From the NCBI RefSeq assembly GCF_000314735.2, contig NZ_KB375270.1, positions 2,294,001-2,358,000 on the forward strand: a stretch of 64,000 bases of DNA, read 5' to 3'. Positions within the stretch are counted from its first letter, which is position 1, and the number at the start of each line of letters is the position of its first letter. The translations under genes were made by a program, and so were the position numbers. Positions 8,757 to 17,102 of the stretch are shown in pieces. Origin of the DNA: Afipia felis ATCC 53690 (lineage in GTDB: Bacteria; Pseudomonadota; Alphaproteobacteria; Rhizobiales; Xanthobacteraceae). The notes under the pieces are model-generated. The model did no database searches. It saw only the letters and a program-made list of their open reading frames with translations, and was not told the origin of the DNA.

Positions 8757-10037
8757 TCAGGGAATCCGATCCGGCACAATCGCGAAACCTTCTACTTCGA
8801 GCGTGACTCCTTCAAGGCCCATAGTCCCGAGCGGCGCTTCGGTCACCGGCGGCATTAGCGAACCGAACCTGCGGTCCTGCAGCGGTGTGCTGCCCTCGGC
8901 GATGCTGCTGTATTTATAAAATCCAGTAACCTCGACGAGGTCCTGCATGCCTACGCCGAAGCCATCGAGAATGCGGCGTATGAACTCGAGCGTATTGTCG
9001 GTTTGCTTCGGCATATTCTCATCGTCGACGACAAGGCCCTTCTCGTCCATTGAGTATTGCCCGCCGAGCACAATTAATCGTCCGACCCGGATGCCCTGCT
9101 GAAACGAAACGCGCATCGGCCAGTCCCAGTGACCGAGCGGCCACGACAGCGCGCGCGGCAAGCGACCTTCAAGGCCGCGCAGCGCCATGCATTCCTGCCG
9201 GATCATCGCACCGTCCGGATAAAGACGCGGCACTGGCACACCCGTCGCACCCGGCCCCGGAAAACGGAACGCGCTGCTTCTCACTTCCGCGGCACGCCGC
9301 CAGTCGGCATCTGTGCCCTGACCGAGATACCAGGTATTGAGCTTCACCACGTCATCGAGATCGCAACCCAGCGAATCGAGCACACTGGCGATATTTCCGA
9401 TCGTCAGCTTCGCCTGCGAGACGATATCGCCCTCGTGCTTGAGTGCGCCGGTGCCATCTTTCGAGGATTGCGCGCTGACGAAAACGAATTCACCGCAACG
9501 CAAGCCCTGACTGAACTCGGCACCTCGCGGCCAGCCCCAATGGTTCTTGGGATTTCCCGCATGCCGCGGCGCCTTGCCATCGGCATTGTCGATCGCAACG
9601 GCCTTGATCAGCACCGCCATGTCGGGATGCCAGAGTCGCGGCAGCGCCACGAGAGAAATCACCGGCGGTACGTCGCCCTTGATGTGTGAGCGAATGCGGC
9701 GAAGCAGCTCCTGTTCGCCTTCAACGTCAGCCACGGTATGGAAAACGACGAGCTTGACGAGATCAGCCGCACGGCCGCCGAGCGTTTCAACCGCGCGCGC
9801 GATCTTGCTCATCGCCGCATCGGTCTGCGCCAATACGCGGCCCGGATTTTCGATGCCGCCCTGCCCGTTGCCGTCATACTGACCGGCAATCCAGATCAAG
9901 CGATCGAAACGCGAGCCATCGCCTTTCTTGTGTGAGGCTTGCCATGCCGCAGGCACACCGCCATCCGGATAGAGAAAGCCATGCACCCGCGCATCGGTGC
10001 CTGACGATTTCCCCCCGACAGGGATGTGCAGCGTCAT
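8757..10037 (-). CDS. Triple RidA/YjgF-domain protein
   Basis: A 426-residue protein that reads as three RidA (YjgF/YER057c/UK114) domains in tandem, at about residues 44-150, 172-287 and 308-421. Each has the same order: a strand ending in AGQ, SAQ or GGQ, a helix beginning QTDAA, QAKLT or QTDNT, a helix followed by DLVKL, DDVVKL or DLVEV, and a C-terminal strand. Standard RidA is about 130 residues and trimeric, so this chain could build a whole trimer. The Arg that binds the carboxylate in canonical imine deaminases is absent from all three domains (the region reads PPVISL, GATGVP and PPVTEA). A standard deaminase role is therefore doubtful. It ends one base before the upstream gene's stop region and is in the oxygenase operon. 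Confidence 0.85.
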   Translation of the reverse strand: MTLHIPVGGKSSGTDARVHGFLYPDGGVPAAWQASHKKGDGSRFDRLIWIAGQYDGNGQGGIENPGRVLAQTDAAMSKIARAVETLGGRAADLVKLVVFHTVADVEGEQELLRRIRSHIKGDVPPVISLVALPRLWHPDMAVLIKAVAIDNADGKAPRHAGNPKNHWGWPRGAEFSQGLRCGEFVFVSAQSSKDGTGALKHEGDIVSQAKLTIGNIASVLDSLGCDLDDVVKLNTWYLGQGTDADWRRAAEVRSSAFRFPGPGATGVPVPRLYPDGAMIRQECMALRGLEGRLPRALSWPLGHWDWPMRVSFQQGIRVGRLIVLGGQYSMDEKGLVVDDENMPKQTDNTLEFIRRILDGFGVGMQDLVEVTGFYKYSSIAEGSTPLQDRRFGSLMPPVTEAPLGTMGLEGVTLEVEGFAIVPDRIP

Positions 10038-10038
10038 T

Positions 10039-11076
10039 TCAGTACTCCCGACCGAGATCGACCACGTTCGTCAGCGGCTCGCCGGCAAAATAGCGCCGAA
10101 GATTACTGAAGAAGATATCCAGCGTCCTCGGCACGTAAGCGTCAATGTCATCCGACAACACGTGCGGCGTGATGATGATATTGGGCGTCTCCCAGTAGGG
10201 CCAGTCCGCAGGCGGCGGCTCAGGGTAAGTCACATCGATAACCGCTCCGCTCAAATGGCCGCTGCGCAGGACCTTGTCGAGGGCAGCCGGATCGACCAGC
10301 CCGCCGCGCGACATGTTCACAAAACCTGCGCCCTGACGCATCAGCGCAAATTCCTTATCACCAAAAACAAAACGCGTTTCAGGGGTGAGTGCCGTATTGA
10401 CGAGCACGATATCCGCGCGCGGCAGCAACGCATGCAGCGCATCAGGCTTATACATTTCTTCAACCGCCGGATGCGGCGCACCGCTGCGGCGAATGCCGAT
10501 GACCTTCATGCCGAAGGCCTTGGCGTGTTCGGCCGCGCCGCCGCCAATCTGACCGACGCCGACAATAAGAAGCGTCTTGCCTTCGAGAGTCGTCGTGAAG
10601 ATGCGATTCCATTTGTGCTGACGATGGCTTGTCATCAGCGTCGGCAACTGGGCATTGACCATCAGAAGCGTCATCAGCGCCGATTGCGCCGCTTTCGGCA
10701 CGTGTGCACCGCTATTGGTCAGCACTGTCACACCCTGCGGCACCCAGTTGAGCGGCAAGAGATAATCGACGCCGGCGCCGAGCACCTGCAGAAGCTTCAG
10801 CTTCGGCGCGTCGATCTTCAGCGTATCCTTGGGAAACCGATAGGTAATCATCGCATCGGCCTCGGCGGCCGTTTCGCGATAATTCTCCTGATCGAATCCC
10901 CAGGTCGTTTTCACGCACTTGGCGACATCGGGATAGCGCGCGAGCGCGGGCTCGTACTGGTCTGGCCGGACGATGAAGACCGGCATAAGCGAGCGCGCAT
11001 TCTCGATATGGATTCGGAAGGGATTTGTTTCCGAATATTGTTTTGCGCCAGCGGCTGTTGCGACATTCACGTTCAC
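10039..11076 (-). CDS. D-2-hydroxyacid dehydrogenase (GhrA-like)
   Basis: The chosen start is the GTG at 11076 with GGGGAAAG upstream, giving 345 residues. An ATG at 10986 would give 315, close to the usual size, but loses a segment (IHIENARS) that looks like the family's first strand. The NAD domain shows LIVGVGQIGGGAAEHAKAFGM. The catalytic Arg is in NMSRGGLVD, and the Glu and His lie in YPEPPP and ITPHV. These enzymes interconvert 2-oxoacids and D-2-hydroxyacids (glyoxylate, hydroxypyruvate and similar). It lies between the Rieske oxygenase (20 bp) and the triple-RidA gene. Inference: it oxidises or reduces a hydroxyacid pathway intermediate. Confidence 0.88.
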   Translation of the reverse strand: MNVNVATAAGAKQYSETNPFRIHIENARSLMPVFIVRPDQYEPALARYPDVAKCVKTTWGFDQENYRETAAEADAMITYRFPKDTLKIDAPKLKLLQVLGAGVDYLLPLNWVPQGVTVLTNSGAHVPKAAQSALMTLLMVNAQLPTLMTSHRQHKWNRIFTTTLEGKTLLIVGVGQIGGGAAEHAKAFGMKVIGIRRSGAPHPAVEEMYKPDALHALLPRADIVLVNTALTPETRFVFGDKEFALMRQGAGFVNMSRGGLVDPAALDKVLRSGHLSGAVIDVTYPEPPPADWPYWETPNIIITPHVLSDDIDAYVPRTLDIFFSNLRRYFAGEPLTNVVDLGREY

Positions 11077-11095
11077 TTGCTTTCCCCGATCTCGT

Positions 11096-12280
11096 TTATT
11101 CAGCCGCCTGGCGTGCCGACCCTTCGCGCAACGCGCGCGAATGCGGATCATCAGGACCAACCACCTTGTCGAGGACGTAATTCCCGATGCGGTGAACGAC
11201 ATACTCTTCAAGCGAGAAACGTCCCGGACGGAACGCGCCGGACTGCATTGCCTTCTGCACGTTCGGATTGATCGTGAGATCTTCGCGGATGATCTGCGAA
11301 TACTTATAATAGTATTCGGGCCCGACGATCACATTGAAGTCAGACCGCTCGACAGTGCTGCGCGGGAACGTCCAGTTCTCGTAGAGCCGCAGTTTGTTCG
11401 GTCCTTCCGGCAGATACTGCCGATACTTCATGTAGGACGATGTAATGATGATCTGCAGGCTCGGCTGCAGCCAGATGTGATAAAGGCCAACCTTGCGATC
11501 ATCGCTCAGTCCTGCAATTTCCGGAAGACCCGAATAGGCCACCACACTCCGCTTGCTGAACATCGATTCCCATGGACCGCTCGGCCGTTCGAACTGCCAG
11601 TTCTGCGGATTCTTCGGGTCGTAATGCTGCCGGTGAACGGTCGCAACGTGATAGTTCTCGAACGCGTTCTCCAGCCAGACCTTCCAGTTGCAGTCGACCT
11701 CGTATTCGTCAACATGCGTCCACTGCATCTGATCTAAGTTGTAGTCGGCGACGAACGCCGGAAGATCACCGAGCCAAGTCTTGAGTGCCGGCGCTTCAGC
11801 ATTGAACGTGATGAAGATGAAACCACCCCAGACTTCCGAGCGGATCGGTATCAGACCGTAATCGTCATTGCTGAAATCCTCGACGCCGGCGAGCGGATGC
11901 GGTGAACCGGGAATGCCGACCAAGCGGCCATTCAGCGCATAGGTCCAGCTATGATATGGGCAGACGAAGGAGCGGCACTTGCCCTTGCCCTGCGTGATGA
12001 TCGCCCCGCGATGCCGGCAGACACCGAGGTGAACGCGCACGGCATCACCGTCGCGGACGACGATGAGCGGCTGCTTGATCACTTCGATGCTGAAATAGTC
12101 GCCGGTGTTCGGAATCTGCTCGACCCGGCCGACACACAACCACTCCTTGCGGAAGATGGTCTCCAACTCGCGTTCGTACCAGTCGGAATCGGTGTAGCAC
12201 CAAGCCGGTAGCGGCCCAGCCTGCCGCAAAGGCCGACGGATCAATTCATACTGCTGCTGGTCATACATAAAGGATTTCAT
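11096..12280 (-). CDS. Rieske non-haem iron oxygenase, alpha subunit
   Basis: The 394-residue protein has an N-terminal Rieske domain with C88-x-H90 (CRHRG) and C107-x2-H110 (CPYHSW). The catalytic domain has the mononuclear iron pattern ENAFENYH followed by H216. The residue that normally bridges the two metal sites is Asp; here it is Glu208, as described for carnitine oxygenase CntA and related amine oxygenases. No small beta subunit is encoded nearby, which also fits the alpha-only groups that demethylate or cleave amines. It is the first gene of the minus-strand run; its promoter region carries GntR-type operators. Electrons should come from the reductase at 7037-7996. Exact substrate unknown. 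Confidence 0.93.
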   Translation of the reverse strand: MKSFMYDQQQYELIRRPLRQAGPLPAWCYTDSDWYERELETIFRKEWLCVGRVEQIPNTGDYFSIEVIKQPLIVVRDGDAVRVHLGVCRHRGAIITQGKGKCRSFVCPYHSWTYALNGRLVGIPGSPHPLAGVEDFSNDDYGLIPIRSEVWGGFIFITFNAEAPALKTWLGDLPAFVADYNLDQMQWTHVDEYEVDCNWKVWLENAFENYHVATVHRQHYDPKNPQNWQFERPSGPWESMFSKRSVVAYSGLPEIAGLSDDRKVGLYHIWLQPSLQIIITSSYMKYRQYLPEGPNKLRLYENWTFPRSTVERSDFNVIVGPEYYYKYSQIIREDLTINPNVQKAMQSGAFRPGRFSLEEYVVHRIGNYVLDKVVGPDDPHSRALREGSARQAAE

Positions 12281-12295
12281 AGCCGCACCCGTTAT

Positions 12296-12318
12296 CTAGT
12301 TGACTAGTAGTCCAACAA
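12296..12318. promoter_or_regulatory. Paired GntR/FadR-type operator candidates in a divergent promoter
   Basis: CTAGTTGACTAG (12296-12307) is an inverted repeat that contains T-N-GT-N2-AC-N-A. TAGTCCAACAA (12308-12318) directly beside it fits T-N-GT-N3-AC-N-A. These are the spacings known for FadR-subfamily GntR operators. The pair lies 16 bp upstream of the oxygenase start and 76 bp upstream of the aldehyde dehydrogenase start, suitable for controlling both directions. Confidence 0.5.
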
Positions 12319-12393
12319 GCTTCTTATAATGAGTCAAGGCTGGAATTAGAAAAAATCCAGCGGTTCCCAATTCTGAGACGGGAAGGCAGGGCG

Positions 12394-13821
12394 ATGTATC
12401 CGAAGCTCAAACTTTTCATCGGCGGCCAATGGAAAAACGGCGCAGGCCGGAAAACCGAAAGCGTCATCAACCCCGTCAACGAAAAGGTGCTCGCAGAACT
12501 GCCGCATGCGAGCAAAGCGGACCTCGACGACGCACTCGAAGCCGCGAAAAGGGGATTCGAGACGTGGCGCAAGACCAATGCCTGGGATCGCGCCTGCATT
12601 ATGAACAAGGCCGCCGACATCATGCGTGAGCGGCTGGAAGCGATCGCGACCATCATCACCCAGGAGCAAGGCAAGCCGCTGTTCGAAGCGCGGCTCGAAG
12701 TCGCTGCTGCCGCTGACGTCATCCAGTGGATGGCGGAGGAAGGAAAGCGCAGCTACGGCCGTGTCATCCCCTCGCGCCTGCCTGGCACGCGCACCTTCAC
12801 GGTGCAGGAACCGGTCGGTATCTGCGCGGCCTTCACGCCATGGAATTTCCCCGTGCTCAGCCCCGCCCGTAAGATCGCCGGGGCGCTCGGCGGCGGCTGT
12901 GCGCTCATCATTAAACCATCGGAAGAAACGCCGGGCGCAGCTGTCGAGATGACGCGCGCTTTCGCGGAGGCGAGACTGCCGGAAGGCGTGCTGAGCGTCG
13001 TCTTCGGTATGCCGGCGGAAATTTCCGAATACCTGATCGCGAAGGACGAGGTCCGCAAGATTTCCTTCACCGGTTCGATCCCGGTCGGCAAGCACCTCAC
13101 GAAGCTTGCAGCCGAAAACGTCAAGCGCGTCACGATGGAGCTCGGCGGCCATTCGCCGGTCGTGGTTTTCGACGATGTCGACCCGGAGAAGACGGCGGAT
13201 ATAGCCGTTGGAGGCAAGTATCGCAACGCCGGACAGGTCTGCATCTCTCCGACGCGCTTCTATGTGCAGGAAAATTCCTACAAGAAATTTGCCGCGCGTT
13301 TCTCCGCACAGGCGAAAGCCGTGAAACTCGGGAATGGCCTTGAATCTGAAACCCGTATGGGACCGCTCGCTAATGCGCGCCGTCTCGACGCCATGGCCAA
13401 TATCGTCGCGGATTGCCAAAGCCGGGGGGCGAAAATCGCTGCCGGCGGAACGCGGCGCGGCAATCAAGGTTATTTCTTCGAACCTACCGTCGTGACCGAT
13501 CTGCAGGACGATTCGAAATTGATGACGCAGGAGCCATTCGGCCCGATCGCACCGATCATTCCCTTTAAAACCCTGGATGAGGTTGTGGCGCGCGCCAATT
13601 CCCTACCCTACGGTCTGGCTGCCTACGCCTTCACCTCCGACACCAGGAATGCGAACATCATCTCCGATGCGCTTGAGGCAGGCATGGTTGGCGTCAACAC
13701 CTTCTCGATCTCGATGGCGGAAACGCCCTTCGGCGGCGTGAAGGAAAGCGGCTACGGCCACGAAGGCTCGGTCGAGGGGCTCGAAGCCTATACGTCGAAG
13801 AAATTCATCTCACAGGCCTGA
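12394..13821 (+). CDS. NAD(P)-dependent succinate-semialdehyde-type dehydrogenase
   Basis: A complete 475-residue aldehyde dehydrogenase. The oxyanion/cofactor motif TPWNFPV, the general base in TMELGGHSP and the nucleophile in GQVCISPTR are all present, and the C-terminal EPFGPI and GGVKESGYG segments are typical of the GabD/GabT-linked subgroup. Members oxidise semialdehydes to acids. It is read divergently from the oxygenase operon over a 113-bp shared promoter region and is followed after 93 bp by the L-serine dehydratase. Inference: it oxidises the aldehyde that the ThDP decarboxylase would release. Other short-chain semialdehydes are equally possible substrates. Confidence 0.92.
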   Translation: MYPKLKLFIGGQWKNGAGRKTESVINPVNEKVLAELPHASKADLDDALEAAKRGFETWRKTNAWDRACIMNKAADIMRERLEAIATIITQEQGKPLFEARLEVAAAADVIQWMAEEGKRSYGRVIPSRLPGTRTFTVQEPVGICAAFTPWNFPVLSPARKIAGALGGGCALIIKPSEETPGAAVEMTRAFAEARLPEGVLSVVFGMPAEISEYLIAKDEVRKISFTGSIPVGKHLTKLAAENVKRVTMELGGHSPVVVFDDVDPEKTADIAVGGKYRNAGQVCISPTRFYVQENSYKKFAARFSAQAKAVKLGNGLESETRMGPLANARRLDAMANIVADCQSRGAKIAAGGTRRGNQGYFFEPTVVTDLQDDSKLMTQEPFGPIAPIIPFKTLDEVVARANSLPYGLAAYAFTSDTRNANIISDALEAGMVGVNTFSISMAETPFGGVKESGYGHEGSVEGLEAYTSKKFISQA

Positions 13822-13914
13822 ACGCAGTAAGCGATCTGCCTGCCGATGGAATAACGCTCTCGGGCGAAGGTACAGCAGGATCGCAACGGCCGAATGCGCC
13901 GACGAAGGACGCCC

Positions 13915-15321
13915 ATGGCTCTCTCGCTTGCCACGCATCCATTACATAAGCCGGATCTTTCGTCGATCTCCGTCACCGATCTTTTCACAATCGGCATTGG
14001 ACCCTCGAGTTCGCACACTGTCGGGCCGATGCGGGCGGCGGCGCGCTTTGCCGATGAACTCAAGGCGCGATCCCTGGAATTCGACAGACTGGCCGCCGAG
14101 TTGTTCGGATCACTCGCTCTCACGGGGAAGGGCCACAACACTGATACCGCCGTGATGCTCGGGCTGGCGGGATGGCTGCCGGATACGGTCGATCCCGAGC
14201 AAGTTACGACGATCGTCGAGCGCATTTGCGCGGAAAAGACGCTCACGGTCAACGGACGCGAGATCGCCTTCGACGAAGCAGCCGACCTCGTGTTTCGGAA
14301 AAAGGATCTTTTGCCACGGCACCCGAACGGCATGCAGTTTACGGCTTATGCTGGCAACCAAATCGCCCTGAAACGAACATTCTATTCGATTGGCGGCGGC
14401 GCGATCATTGGCGAAGAAGATGAATCGAAGATTGCACCGCACGCGGCGCGTACCGTACTACGCCTTCCGTTCGATTCCGCAAAAACTCTACTCGAGATCG
14501 GCGAACGTGAACGGCTGAGTTTTGCCGACATCATGCAGGTCAATGAAGCCGCGTGGCGCACGCCGCAGGAAACGAATGGTTTCCTTGATCGCGTGCGTGG
14601 CGCGATGATGGGCAGCATCGAGCGCGGCTGTTGTCGCGATGGCGTGCTGCCCGGTGGGCTGCAGGTGCGAAGGCGTGCACCGGCACTGAGCAGACAGCTC
14701 GGCGAGAAGGCTTCACGCGGCGATGTGCTCGAAACACTCGATTGGGTCAGCCTTTACGCGCTTGCGGTCAACGAGGAGAACGCTGCGGGCGGCCGCATCG
14801 TCACCGCACCCACCAATGGCGCCGCGGGTGTCATCCCGGCAGTGCTGAAATATTTTGAAGAATTTCGTCCCGAGGCAACGCCGGAGAAATCGCGCGAATT
14901 TCTACTCACCGCAGCAGCGATCGGCATTCTCTACAAGAAGCGTGCCTCGATCTCGGCCGCCGAAATGGGCTGCCAAGGCGAAGTGGGTGTCGCCTGTTCG
15001 ATGGCGGCGGGCGCGCTTGCCGCGGTGCTCGGCGGCTCGAACCGCCAGATCGCGAACGCTGCCGAGATCGGCATGGAGCATCATCTCGGCCTGACCTGCG
15101 ATCCGATCGGCGGCCTCGTTCAGATTCCCTGCATTGAGCGCAACACCATGGGGGCCGTCAAGGCGATCACCGCGGCGCGGCTCGCACTGCGTGGCGACGG
15201 TGAACACATCGTTTCGCTCGATGCGGTGATCGAGACGATGCGCCAGACCGGACACGACATGGCGGCAAAATACAAGGAGACCAGTCTTGGTGGTCTCGCT
15301 GTCAATGTTGTGGAGTGTTGA
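13915..15321 (+). CDS. sdaA: L-serine ammonia-lyase (iron-sulfur L-serine dehydratase)
   Basis: The ATG at 13915 has AAGGA 8 nt upstream and gives 468 residues, normal for single-chain bacterial SdaA. The beta domain begins [20 protein letters not shown], with the SSSH substrate loop. The alpha domain has [13 protein letters not shown] and the cysteines [10 protein letters not shown] and [12 protein letters not shown] that ligate a 4Fe-4S cluster. The enzyme converts L-serine to pyruvate and ammonia. It is the second gene after the semialdehyde dehydrogenase. Here it may simply feed serine or a serine-like breakdown product into central metabolism. Confidence 0.94.
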   Translation: MALSLATHPLHKPDLSSISVTDLFTIGIGPSSSHTVGPMRAAARFADELKARSLEFDRLAAELFGSLALTGKGHNTDTAVMLGLAGWLPDTVDPEQVTTIVERICAEKTLTVNGREIAFDEAADLVFRKKDLLPRHPNGMQFTAYAGNQIALKRTFYSIGGGAIIGEEDESKIAPHAARTVLRLPFDSAKTLLEIGERERLSFADIMQVNEAAWRTPQETNGFLDRVRGAMMGSIERGCCRDGVLPGGLQVRRRAPALSRQLGEKASRGDVLETLDWVSLYALAVNEENAAGGRIVTAPTNGAAGVIPAVLKYFEEFRPEATPEKSREFLLTAAAIGILYKKRASISAAEMGCQGEVGVACSMAAGALAAVLGGSNRQIANAAEIGMEHHLGLTCDPIGGLVQIPCIERNTMGAVKAITAARLALRGDGEHIVSLDAVIETMRQTGHDMAAKYKETSLGGLAVNVVEC

Positions 15322-15361
15322 TGGGCGGGTACTCCGCCAGAGTAACGGTCTATGGTTGTAG

Positions 15362-16774
15362 TTACTTTACAAAACGGTTGATGATATCCCGGGCCCGCGC
15401 GGTCGCCTCGGCGGGAAGCGTATGCCGCTGCGGGAAATGTCCGCTCGGTCTTGTGGCATCGACGATCATCTTCGCCGTCAAGCCGTTGTGATTGGACGGA
15501 TCGAGAATTGCCCCCATCGCGTTCCGGATGACGCTGATGTCGTCATCAGCCTGCATCCGCGTGCACATCGCCCAAAGCACATCACTGTCGTTGTGCACGT
15601 CCACGTCGTCATCGACAACCACCACGAGCTTCAGGCTTAAATCATCTCCTACCGCCACTGCGGCAGCGTTCTTGGCCTGTCCGGGTGCCGGATTTTTCAT
15701 AGAAATATAGGCGTGGAAGCGGCAGGTGCCCGACTTCGGATAAGCAACCTTCGTGACGTTCTGGTAATGCTGGCGCAGCGTGCGAAGAAGCCGCGCCTCC
15801 TGCGGCACCGCGAGCATCAAGGTATGTTCCTCGGAAATGCCGGGCGTGATGTCGTGATAGATCGCACCGCGCCGATGCGTAATCGCCGAAACTTCGACGA
15901 CCTGCTGGGTGGAGCGCTCCGAAGCATAACCGGTGAATTCTGCAAACGGGCCTTCGGGCTCCCGAACGCCGGGAAGAATCTGGCCCTCAATGACGATCTC
16001 GGCATGCGCCGGCGCCTCAAGCGGTACTGTCAAGGCAGGCACGATCTCAAGGCCGCGCCCCATCAGCCCGCCGACCACCGCGTATTCATCGACATTCATC
16101 GGCCCCTTCCAGAGCCCCCCGAATGTGAATAGCGGATGCGCCCCGATCACGATCAGAATCGGTGTGGGCTCGCCCTTCGCATCGTTACGCTCGACATAAT
16201 TCCAGAGGTGCCGCCGGCTGTGCAGACTGGTGCCGATACGCGTAGCCCCCTTCACCTGCATCCGATGGAAGCTCGCATTGCGCACACCGGAGTCGGGGTC
16301 CTTTGCGATCACGATCGCATTCGTAATGTAGCGCCCGGCATCCTGCGAAAAGTGCGTCATTATGGGGAGAACGTCGAGATCGACATCCTTGCCCTTGTAG
16401 ACAACCTCCTGCACCGGAGCTTTGTCACAAAGAACTGGCTCTATAACCTGATCGTTCCGACGGGCGAGTTCTTCTATGAGGGCTTCTTCCGCGATTCCAA
16501 GCGCCGCCGCAAAATTCCGGCGTGATGCAAACAGATTCGTCAGAATCGGGAATTCCGTGCCTTGAACGTTATCGAAGAGGAGCGCCGGGAAGTGCTTGCG
16601 TCGATCGAGCTCCATGGCGACGGCGCTGATTTCATAGTCGCGCGCGACAGGCTCGCTGATCCGCCAAAGCCCCCCGCCGGATTCAATCTTCTCGAGAAAG
16701 GCCCGTAAAGTCGGCTCCCCACCCTTTCCGCCCTCGCCTGCCCGACCCGCCGTCACCATCACCTCTCCCATCAT
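15362..16774 (-). CDS. UbiD-family prenyl-FMN-dependent decarboxylase
   Basis: The 470-residue protein has UbiD-family hallmarks: an N-terminal segment ending FPALLFDNVQG, the central REPEGPFAEFTGY that supplies the catalytic acidic residues, and a C-terminal region VVVVDDDVDVHNDSDVLWA. UbiD enzymes reversibly decarboxylate aromatic, heteroaromatic or alpha,beta-unsaturated acids using prenylated FMN. A UbiX that makes this cofactor is encoded at 23381-23995. The gene is transcribed away from the FAD monooxygenase over a 328-bp region. It is not the ubiquinone-pathway enzyme by context; a catabolic role is inferred. The first Met of several was kept; MVTAGR six codons later is also possible. 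Confidence 0.92.
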   Translation of the reverse strand: MMGEVMVTAGRAGEGGKGGEPTLRAFLEKIESGGGLWRISEPVARDYEISAVAMELDRRKHFPALLFDNVQGTEFPILTNLFASRRNFAAALGIAEEALIEELARRNDQVIEPVLCDKAPVQEVVYKGKDVDLDVLPIMTHFSQDAGRYITNAIVIAKDPDSGVRNASFHRMQVKGATRIGTSLHSRRHLWNYVERNDAKGEPTPILIVIGAHPLFTFGGLWKGPMNVDEYAVVGGLMGRGLEIVPALTVPLEAPAHAEIVIEGQILPGVREPEGPFAEFTGYASERSTQQVVEVSAITHRRGAIYHDITPGISEEHTLMLAVPQEARLLRTLRQHYQNVTKVAYPKSGTCRFHAYISMKNPAPGQAKNAAAVAVGDDLSLKLVVVVDDDVDVHNDSDVLWAMCTRMQADDDISVIRNAMGAILDPSNHNGLTAKMIVDATRPSGHFPQRHTLPAEATARARDIINRFVK

Positions 16775-16826
16775 CGCCCCACAACACTTGCAGCAAGCAA
16801 CAATGTCATGGGTTATCCGGCCAAGC

Positions 16827-16839
16827 TAGGTGAGCCGTA
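16827..16839. promoter_or_regulatory. LysR-type T-N11-A box, copy 1
   Basis: TAGGTGAGCCGTA lies 53 bp upstream of the UbiD-family gene. It matches 10 of 13 positions of the palindromic box in front of aspA/argE (21822-21834). A LysR regulator is encoded between the two. Confidence 0.4.
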
Positions 16840-17037
16840 ATCGAGCAAAAAGAACGAGTTTCCTTATTCATGGATCGGATAAACTTCTGGGCGGTTCGTC
16901 GCCACAGAAGCGCCCCCGACCTTGTGCCCCGCATTATGTTCTATCGGAATTTTCTTGCGCCCAAATCCGTTCCTGACAAGTATTTAGGCGCAGACTAACC
17001 ACTGCGATATGAAAACATAATTTTCGCACGCCCCTGC

Positions 17038-17054
17038 CCTCGATTAAATCGAGG
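17038..17054. promoter_or_regulatory. 17-bp palindrome upstream of the FAD monooxygenase
   Basis: CCTCGATTAAATCGAGG has perfect 8-bp arms around one central base. It ends 48 bp before the monooxygenase ATG, a position suited to an operator. Confidence 0.45.
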
Positions 17055-17102
17055 CAGACCTCGCTTCCGTGAAGCAATCACGGAGCCGGAAAGGACGCGA
17101 AA

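Larger units (their letters stand above)
16775..17102. other. Divergent promoter region between UbiD and the FAD monooxygenase
   Basis: 328 bp with no gene. It holds a LysR-type T-N11-A element close to the ubiD-like gene (16827-16839) and a 17-bp palindrome close to the monooxygenase gene (17038-17054). Confidence 0.7.
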
